The notes beneath the pieces are model-generated. The model was not told the DNA's origin. It searched no databases and saw nothing but the letters and a program-made list of their open reading frames with translations. This document shows positions 7,086 through 10,936 of a stretch of DNA of 10,936 bases, in pieces. Position 1 is the first letter of the stretch. Every line of letters begins with the position of its first letter. Where the stretch lies: assembly GCA_026400425.1 (NCBI GenBank), contig JAPLPC010000318.1:1-10936 (forward strand), written 5' to 3'. The position numbers and the translations under genes were made by a program. Origin of the DNA: Hyphomicrobiales bacterium. GTDB lineage: Bacteria > Pseudomonadota > Alphaproteobacteria > Rhizobiales > Xanthobacteraceae.

Positions 7086-7736
7086 TTAGGAGGCCGCAAG
7101 CGATTTTTCGGCGATGGACAGCCATTCGGCCTGCGCCTTGCGGGCGAATTTCGGGGCACGCTTCATCTGCACCACGAATTCCGCGAACACGACTTTGGCT
7201 TCGCTCGTGCGCCCCAGGGCCTGGAGCAACTGGCCATAGCGCACGCTGGCCTCGGCGCCTGGCGCGTAACTCAGCAGCGCCTGGTATTCCGCCAGCGCAT
7301 CGTCGTTGCGCCCGGCATCCGCCAGCGCCCGCGCATAGAGCAGATGGGCATCGGCGGTTTCGAACGCTGGCCACTGCGTCTGCAGCTCGTCGAGTGCCGT
7401 GATCGCATCAAGCGGACGCCCGGCGCCGAACTGCGCCTTCGCCTTGGCAAACACATAACGCGCCTCATGGCCGAGCGGCAGCGCCAGGATGCACTCGTAA
7501 TGTTGGATCGCCTCGTCGTAACGGCCGATCTCGCAGCACTCGGCGGCCAGCGCGGCGCGATTGGTGATAGTGTCGGTGGCCGCAAGCTGATCGGCGAGAG
7601 CGCGATAGGTCTTTTCGGGATCGATCCGCCTGGCGACGTTGCGGCGCGCCTGCTGCGCGGCGCGGCCGCCTAGAATTTCCGGTAGCAATTCGATCAGCAC
7701 ATAATCGAGCAGCACGATGACAACGGCCAGCGGCAT
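7086..7736 (-). CDS. Membrane-anchored tetratricopeptide repeat protein
   Basis: This 216-residue protein has one N-terminal hydrophobic segment (about 2-23, PLAVVIVLLDYVLIELLPEIL). An Arg-rich stretch follows, then TPR-type helix pairs from about residue 55 (NRAALAAECCEIGRYDEAIQHY, then a unit ending GRPLDAITALDEL, then HLLYARALADAGRNDDALAEY, then SVRYGQLLQALGRTSEAKVVF). It probably acts as a protein-binding scaffold with its repeats on the cytoplasmic side. No partner can be named. The ATG at 7736 is chosen over the in-frame TTG at 7751 because GGAGG lies six bases before it. Relatives I remember have a longer front with two membrane helices of the PLDc_N type. Here only the end of that region (YVLIELLPE) seems to remain. 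The gene is 110 bases downstream of purQ on the same strand, after a hairpin, so it may be transcribed separately. Confidence 0.8.
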   Translation of the reverse strand: MPLAVVIVLLDYVLIELLPEILGGRAAQQARRNVARRIDPEKTYRALADQLAATDTITNRAALAAECCEIGRYDEAIQHYECILALPLGHEARYVFAKAKAQFGAGRPLDAITALDELQTQWPAFETADAHLLYARALADAGRNDDALAEYQALLSYAPGAEASVRYGQLLQALGRTSEAKVVFAEFVVQMKRAPKFARKAQAEWLSIAEKSLAAS

Positions 7737-7816
7737 GAACGTCCTCCACAAGCATTGAGACGCACGCGCTGGCGAGGCCGATCGTGTGTCGTCTGATGCT
7801 GTGATGGACGCAGCGA

Positions 7817-7843
7817 CACTGCGCTGGGTTCAAACGCGCAGTG
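7817..7843 (-). terminator. Hairpin after purQ
   Basis: CACTGCGC (7817-7824) and GCGCAGTG (7836-7843) form a perfect 8-bp stem with an 11-base loop, starting three bases beyond the purQ stop at 7847-7849. No T-run follows on the minus strand. It probably marks the end of the purine operon or attenuates read-through into the TPR gene. Confidence 0.45.
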
Positions 7844-7846
7844 CAG

Positions 7847-8548
7847 CTATGCAGCGCGGGCCAGATGGGACGCGAGGCCGGCGAACAGGCCGCGGCCGTC
7901 GGTATTGCCCATGATGTCTTCGACGTGATTCTCCGGATGCGGCATCATGCCGAGCACGTTGCCGCGCTCGCTGACGATGCCGGCAATCGAAGCCGCCGCA
8001 CCGTTGATGTTGTGCAGGTCGCCGACGTCGCCGGTCGGCGAGCAATAGCGATACAGCACACGACCGTCGCCCTCGAGGCGCTTCAGCGTCTCGGCATCCG
8101 CCGTGTAGTTGCCCTCGCCATGGGCGACGGGCACGCGGATCACCTGACCGGCTTGGTAACCCGCCGTGAACGGCGTATCGGTCCGCTCGACGCGCAGATG
8201 CACGTCCTGACAGATGAATTTCAGCCGCGCATTGCGCATCAGAATGCCGGGCAGCAGGCCCGACTCGCACAGGATCTGAAAGCCGTTGCAGACGCCGAGC
8301 ACGAGCCCACCGCCGGCCGCGAATGTGCGTACCGCATCCATCACCGGCGAGCGCGCCGCGATGGCGCCGCAGCGCAGATAATCGCCATAGGAAAAGCCGC
8401 CGGGCACCACCACGAGATCGGTGCCGTCGGGCAGCGCGGTGTCCGTGTGCCAGACCATCTTGGCCTCGGTGCCTGAAGCAAGCTTCAGCGCCCGCGCCAT
8501 GTCGCGCTCGCGATTGATTCCGGGGAAAACGAGAACGGCGGATTTCAT
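7847..8548 (-). CDS. purQ: Phosphoribosylformylglycinamidine synthase subunit PurQ (glutaminase)
   Basis: This 233-residue class I glutamine amidotransferase subunit releases ammonia from glutamine. It passes the ammonia to PurL, with PurS as linker, to turn FGAR into FGAM, the fourth step of de novo purine synthesis in the cytoplasm. The nucleophile is Cys87 in LGVCNGFQIL, the oxyanion region is VVPGGFSYGDYLRCG (47-61), and the catalytic His204 and Glu206 lie in MMPHPENH. Length and motifs are those of a complete, active PurQ. The ATG at 8548 overlaps the TGA of the preceding small gene in ATGA, which implies translational coupling. It is the last gene of the purC-purS-small gene-purQ operon. 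PurL, its obligate partner, is not encoded in the window. Confidence 0.97.
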   Translation of the reverse strand: MKSAVLVFPGINRERDMARALKLASGTEAKMVWHTDTALPDGTDLVVVPGGFSYGDYLRCGAIAARSPVMDAVRTFAAGGGLVLGVCNGFQILCESGLLPGILMRNARLKFICQDVHLRVERTDTPFTAGYQAGQVIRVPVAHGEGNYTADAETLKRLEGDGRVLYRYCSPTGDVGDLHNINGAAASIAGIVSERGNVLGMMPHPENHVEDIMGNTDGRGLFAGLASHLARAA

Positions 8549-8802
8549 GTCAGACTCGGTGCTTCATTCAATTCAAGACGATGCTCGATGCGGTCGAGCC
8601 GGTGTTCGTGGCGGATCAGGGTAGCATGTATGCTGCTGAGTTCGGAGTGGAGACCCAAGAGATCATGATGAATGCCGGTGATCTGATACTTCAGAGCGAG
8701 CATGTCGCTCCTGTTCTCGTCAAGCTTCCCGTCCATCTGCGCCTGGCGCGCCTGTATGGATTTGAGCACGTCGTACATCAATTCCAACGACACGCTTGCC
8801 AC
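8545..8802 (-). CDS. Small coiled-coil protein of unknown function inside the purine operon
   Basis: This 85-residue hydrophilic protein is almost entirely one predicted helix or coiled coil. Regular hydrophobic positions run from LKSIQARQAQMDGKLDE through LHSELSSIHATLIRHEH to RLDRIEHRLELNE, and it is rich in His, Arg and Glu. There is no signal peptide, membrane segment, cysteine pair or catalytic motif. It probably self-associates. I choose the GTG at 8802 because GAGGG lies seven bases before it. The first in-frame ATG (8778) would cut the first eight residues and has no such site. It begins 17 bases after purS and overlaps purQ by four bases, so it must be co-transcribed with them. That position suggests a link to FGAM synthetase, but nothing in the sequence proves it. 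I do not recognise the family. Confidence 0.8.
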   Translation of the reverse strand: MASVSLELMYDVLKSIQARQAQMDGKLDENRSDMLALKYQITGIHHDLLGLHSELSSIHATLIRHEHRLDRIEHRLELNEAPSLT

Positions 8803-8819
8803 CGCCCATCCCTCAGAAG

Positions 8820-9065
8820 TTACCCCTGCACTTCCACCTTGTAATTTTCGATCACCGTATTCGCCAACAGCTTATCGGCCGCCGCCTTCAGCGCGGCTTC
8901 GGCTTTGGCCTGGTCGGCACCGGCGGCGAGTTCGATGTCGAACACCTTGCCCTGGCGCACCGAGGCAATGCCGTCGACGCCGAGCGACTTCAATGCACCC
9001 TCGATCGCCTTGCCCTGCGGATCGAGGATGCCGTTCTTCAATGTGACTGTGACGCGGGCTTTCAC
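8820..9065 (-). CDS. purS: Phosphoribosylformylglycinamidine synthase subunit PurS
   Basis: This 81-residue protein is the small structural subunit of the PurL-PurQ-PurS FGAM synthetase. It forms a dimer that bridges the glutaminase PurQ and the synthetase PurL. The family pattern is clear: the first strand and turn VTVTLKNGILDPQGKAIEGAL, then LGVDGIASVRQGKVFDIEL, then a helix rich in Ala and Lys and the final strand VIENYKVEVQG. Length is typical. The start codon is GTG at 9065, preceded at good spacing by TGAGGAAA, which also contains the purC stop codon (9 bases between the genes), a sign of coupling. Three-part FGAM synthetases are usual in alphaproteobacteria and Gram-positives, whereas gammaproteobacteria use a single long PurL. 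Confidence 0.96.
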   Translation of the reverse strand: MKARVTVTLKNGILDPQGKAIEGALKSLGVDGIASVRQGKVFDIELAAGADQAKAEAALKAAADKLLANTVIENYKVEVQG

Positions 9066-9074
9066 GTTATTTCC

Positions 9075-9842
9075 TCAGCTCTTCACCAATACCGGACCGG
9101 TGCCCATCGGGCGTTCGTTCTCTGCCAGAATGCCGAGACGCTTGGCAACCTCGGTATAGGCCTCCAGCACGCCGCCGAGATCGCGGCGGAAACGGTCCTT
9201 GTCGAGCTTCTCGTTCGACTTGATGTCCCACAGCCGGCACGAGTCCGGCGAGATCTCGTCGGCGACGATGATGCGCATCATGTCGTTCTCGAACAGCCGG
9301 CCGCATTCCATCTTGAAATCGACCAGACGGATGCCGATGCCCAGAAACAGACCGGTGAGGAAGTCGTTGACGCGGATGGCCAGCGCCATGATGTCGTCGA
9401 TCTCCTGCGGGGTCGCCCAGCCGAACGCGGTGATGTGTTCTTCGGACACCATCGGATCGTTGAGCTGGTCGTTCTTGTAATAGAACTCGATGATCGAGCG
9501 CGGCAGCTGGGTTCCCTCCTCGATGCCAAGGCGCTGCGACAGCGAGCCGGCGGCGACGTTGCGCACGACGACCTCGAGCGGCACGATTTCCACTTCGCGG
9601 ATCAACTGCTCGCGCATGTTGAGCCGGCGGATGAAATGCGTGGGCACGCCGATGTCGTTGAGGTGCTGAAACAGGTATTCCGAGATTCGGTTGTTGAGGA
9701 CACCTTTGCCCTCGATCACAGAATGCTTCTTCGCATTGAACGCAGTCGCGTCGTCCTTGAAGTGCTGGATCAAGGTGCCGGGCTCCGGACCTTCATACAG
9801 AACCTTGGCTTTGCCTTCATAAATGCGACGTCGACGGCTCAT
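9075..9842 (-). CDS. purC: Phosphoribosylaminoimidazole-succinocarboxamide synthase (SAICAR synthetase)
   Basis: This 255-residue cytoplasmic enzyme joins aspartate to CAIR with ATP to make SAICAR in purine synthesis. Visible family features are the N-terminal ATP-binding strands RRIYEGKAKVLYEG (5-18), the first signature IVPLEVVVRNVAAGS (86-100), the second signature LVDFKMECG (173-181, with Cys where most families have Phe), and ADEISPDSCRLWD near 194-206. I choose ATG 9842 (MSRRRRIYEGK) because the family sequence begins there. An in-frame ATG at 9872 would add ten residues (MDFNNTRYIP). Neither start has a strong ribosome binding site; a GGAG about 12 bases before 9872 is the only hint. 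It is the first gene of the operon, nine bases from purS and divergent from the DUF1476 gene. Confidence 0.96.
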   Translation of the reverse strand: MSRRRRIYEGKAKVLYEGPEPGTLIQHFKDDATAFNAKKHSVIEGKGVLNNRISEYLFQHLNDIGVPTHFIRRLNMREQLIREVEIVPLEVVVRNVAAGSLSQRLGIEEGTQLPRSIIEFYYKNDQLNDPMVSEEHITAFGWATPQEIDDIMALAIRVNDFLTGLFLGIGIRLVDFKMECGRLFENDMMRIIVADEISPDSCRLWDIKSNEKLDKDRFRRDLGGVLEAYTEVAKRLGILAENERPMGTGPVLVKS

Positions 9843-10083
9843 GGGGATGTACCGTGTGTTGTTGAAATCCATGGGATGCAGGTTGCTCCGGGTAACGGGT
9901 TAGACCCACGACGGAGCTGCCGTGAAGGCCTGGCCTCAAACGAGGAAACAGAACGAGAACCGAGCCTGCCGGCAACCTAGCCGATCCCCCCAGCCGACAC
10001 AATCGACGCGGCAGAATTTGCTTGGATTTTACCCGGTCTCACGTCTGTCACAGGCGCGGCTCACCCTGCGACCTTGCGGCCGA

Positions 10084-10112
10084 TTGCCCGGTCGATTCAG
10101 CCCTCCTATCTA
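10084..10112 (+). promoter_or_regulatory. Candidate promoter of the zeta-subunit (DUF1476) gene
   Basis: TTGCCC (10084-10089) and TATCTA (10107-10112) are separated by 17 bases, the ideal spacing for the housekeeping sigma factor. Transcription would start near 10119, about 55 bases before the ATG at 10174. The -10 hexamer coincides with that of the opposite candidate promoter. Confidence 0.45.
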
Positions 10113-10134
10113 AGCCCGGAACCGGCGGTTACAA
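10107..10134 (-). promoter_or_regulatory. Candidate promoter of the purC operon
   Basis: On the minus strand TTGTAA (10134-10129) and TAGATA (10112-10107) are 16 bases apart. It would drive purC with a leader of about 230-260 bases. Another AT-rich -10-like hexamer, TAAAAT on the minus strand near 10028-10033, lies closer to purC but lacks a well-spaced -35 element. Confidence 0.35.
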
Positions 10135-10173
10135 TGTCGGTTCACGACACGCCAACCACGACGGGAACTCGAT

Positions 10174-10497
10174 ATGTCATCAATGGACAAGCGCGGACAG
10201 GATTTCGAGCGCAAATATGCGCTCGATGAAGAGCAGAAGTTCAAGGCGATGAACCGCCGCAACAAGCTGCTCGGCCTGTGGGCCGCCGAAAAGATGGGCC
10301 AGAGCGGTGACGATGCAGCCGCCTATGCCAAAGAGGTGGTCGCCTCGGATTTCGACGAAGCCGGCGATGACGACGTGTTGCGCAAGGTGCTTGCCGATCT
10401 CACCGCCAAGGGCGTGGCCATCACCGAGGCTGAACTGCGCGCCAGGATGGATTCGCTGGTCGCCGAAGCCGTGGCCCAGGTGAAGGCCGGCGTCTAA
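10174..10497 (+). CDS. F1F0-ATPase inhibitor zeta subunit (DUF1476)
   Basis: This 107-residue helical protein belongs to DUF1476, the zeta subunit that in Paracoccus denitrificans binds F1-ATPase and blocks wasteful ATP hydrolysis by the reverse-running synthase. The family pattern is plain. The N-terminal inhibitory region is FERKYALDEEQKFKAMNRRN (about 11-30), followed by KLLGLWAAEKMG (31-42), AAAYAKEVVASDFDEAGDDDVLRK (about 48-71) and a final amphipathic helix. Length is typical. The ATG at 10174 has a GGGA-type ribosome binding site eight bases before it; an in-frame ATG three codons later is possible. The gene is divergent from purC, an arrangement I remember from other Rhizobiales, with a candidate promoter upstream and a hairpin after the stop. 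It acts in the cytoplasm at the inner membrane. Confidence 0.93.
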   Translation: MSSMDKRGQDFERKYALDEEQKFKAMNRRNKLLGLWAAEKMGQSGDDAAAYAKEVVASDFDEAGDDDVLRKVLADLTAKGVAITEAELRARMDSLVAEAVAQVKAGV

Positions 10498-10519
10498 ACC
10501 GCGACGACACGACAAACGG

Positions 10520-10551
10520 GCAGCGCAGGTCACGCCGTGACCGCGCGCTGC
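10520..10551 (+). terminator. Terminator-like hairpin after the zeta-subunit gene
   Basis: GCAGCGC (10520-10526) pairs with GCGCTGC (10545-10551). Inside them GGTCAC (10528-10533) pairs with GTGACC (10537-10542) around a three-base loop. The small A/GC internal mismatch separates the two stems. It starts 22 bases after the TAA. There is no clear T-run on either side, so strength and direction are uncertain. Confidence 0.55.
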
Positions 10552-10559
10552 GCCATTGG

Positions 10560-10667
10560 TTAAAGTGATTCAAGGTCCCGCTCGGTATTCATCGGCGCGA
10601 CCGCCTGATACAGCGCCCACTTTCCAGCTTCGGTTCCGAAAGTGGCGGGTATCTTGACGATCGACAT
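10560..10667 (-). CDS. Possible 35-residue peptide gene (low confidence)
   Basis: ATG at 10667, preceded by GGGAG nine bases away, opens 35 codons ending in TAA at 10560. The product (MSIVKIPATFGTEAGKWALY then QAVAPMNTERDLESL) has the varied composition of real protein rather than the Arg/Pro/Ser-rich look of shadow frames. It has no signal peptide or known motif. The frame stays open further upstream but becomes Arg/Ala-rich and lies antisense to the presumed receptor gene, so that extension is not believed. Third-position GC is only about 60%, lower than the neighbouring genes. It could be a small gene, the relic of a longer one, or chance. Confidence 0.2.
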   Translation of the reverse strand: MSIVKIPATFGTEAGKWALYQAVAPMNTERDLESL

Positions 10668-10936
10668 TTCCAGCGGCTCCCGGGGTTCGCGCCACGCTAG
10701 CCATCCATGCCATGCAGGTTGGTTGATCGGCGCGGCAGTCCTGCTCGCCGACCTGATCGCCGGCACCGCCGTTGCGACGGCGCAGACACCATTGCCCGCG
10801 GTGACCATCGAATCATCCGCGCCCGCGCGGCGGCCGGCACGCCCTGCCGCGGCGTCTCCAAGCCGGACCCGCGCCTTCGTGGCCCGCCGCAACACGGCCC
10901 CGCCGCCTGCCCCGCCTACCGCAACCGAGCGCGCCA
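10642..10936 (+). CDS. N-terminus of a probable TonB-dependent receptor (partial, runs off the right edge)
   Basis: A + strand frame is open from 10609 to the window end. It contains a signal-peptide core (WLIGAAVLLADLIAGTAVATA-Q) followed by QTPLPAVTIESSAPARRPAR and then a Pro/Ala/Arg-rich linker. In Bradyrhizobium-type TonB-dependent siderophore receptors a Gln at the cleavage site followed by LPxVTV/I and an Arg/Pro/Ala-rich stretch is typical, so an outer-membrane iron-complex receptor is the best guess. The plug and barrel lie beyond the window. There is no in-frame ATG. GTG 10642, TTG 10654 and TTG 10723 are the possible starts. The first two give a basic n-region, while the last starts inside the hydrophobic core but follows an AGG. 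The true start is unresolved. Confidence 0.45.
   Translation, partial: MAGILTIDISSGSRGSRHASHPCHAGWLIGAAVLLADLIAGTAVATAQTPLPAVTIESSAPARRPARPAAASPSRTRAFVARRNTAPPPAPPTATERA

Larger units (their letters stand above)
9843..10173. other. Intergenic region between purC and the zeta-subunit gene
   Basis: This divergent intergenic region is about 330 bases long. It carries the two candidate promoters near 10084-10134. If the minus-strand one is used, purC has a leader of about 230-260 bases with a C/T-rich stretch in the transcript and a repeated AGCCGA flanking six Cs (9979-9997). I see no recognisable purine riboswitch core, no PurR-type palindrome and no convincing small gene in it. Confidence 0.5.

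Noticed and set aside
8796..9980. Long + strand frame of 394 codons opposite purS and purC
   Set aside because: It is antisense to two unmistakable enzymes and has no recognisable motif.
9817..10002. Possible 61-residue upstream peptide gene in the purC leader
   Set aside because: Its text is His/Pro/Ser-rich with no ribosome binding site, and it runs into the purC start out of frame. No evidence of leader-peptide attenuation is visible.

Overview
The window is GC-rich chromosomal DNA from an alphaproteobacterium, most likely the Bradyrhizobium/Rhodopseudomonas/Afipia group (Nitrobacteraceae). The evidence is a DUF1476 gene (alphaproteobacterial zeta inhibitor of F1-ATPase) divergent from purC, the three-part PurS/PurQ type of FGAM synthetase genes, PurC and transpeptidase proteins that resemble those I remember from Bradyrhizobium, and an apparent TonB-receptor start with a Pro/Ala/Arg-rich leader. 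The assignment rests on protein resemblance recalled from memory, not on a search.

Layout, left to right. Positions 1-74 hold the tail of an unidentified + strand gene. Positions 75-489 are relatively AT-rich and hold only a possible relic of a SnoaL/NTF2-like gene. Then come minus-strand genes: an amidase-signature hydrolase (490-1971), an intact periplasmic L,D-transpeptidase (2088-3368), and a second L,D-transpeptidase gene (3474-4947) whose frame is broken just after the catalytic domain. Next is a family 5 (peptide/opine type) ABC solute-binding protein (5206-6807) with no permease genes beside it. It is preceded by a near-perfect sigma-54 promoter (6844-6859) and, further upstream, a large inverted repeat around a 16-bp palindrome (6891-6939). 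A decayed gene tail (6881-7080) and a membrane-anchored TPR protein (7086-7736) follow.

The right third is a de novo purine operon on the minus strand: purC (step after FGAM/AIR formation), purS, an 85-residue coiled-coil protein of unknown function, then purQ. Spacing is tight (9 nt, 17 nt and a 4-nt overlap). PurS and PurQ work with PurL, which is not in the window. Divergent from purC is the DUF1476 gene (10174-10497), followed by a strong hairpin. The right edge appears to enter a TonB-dependent receptor gene on the + strand.

I do not see a phage, CRISPR, toxin-antitoxin, biosynthetic cluster or transposon. The most interesting items are the sigma-54 promoter with its palindromic upstream site, the unexplained coiled-coil gene coupled to purQ, a -10 hexamer that may serve two divergent promoters between purC and the zeta-subunit gene, and the broken transpeptidase gene.
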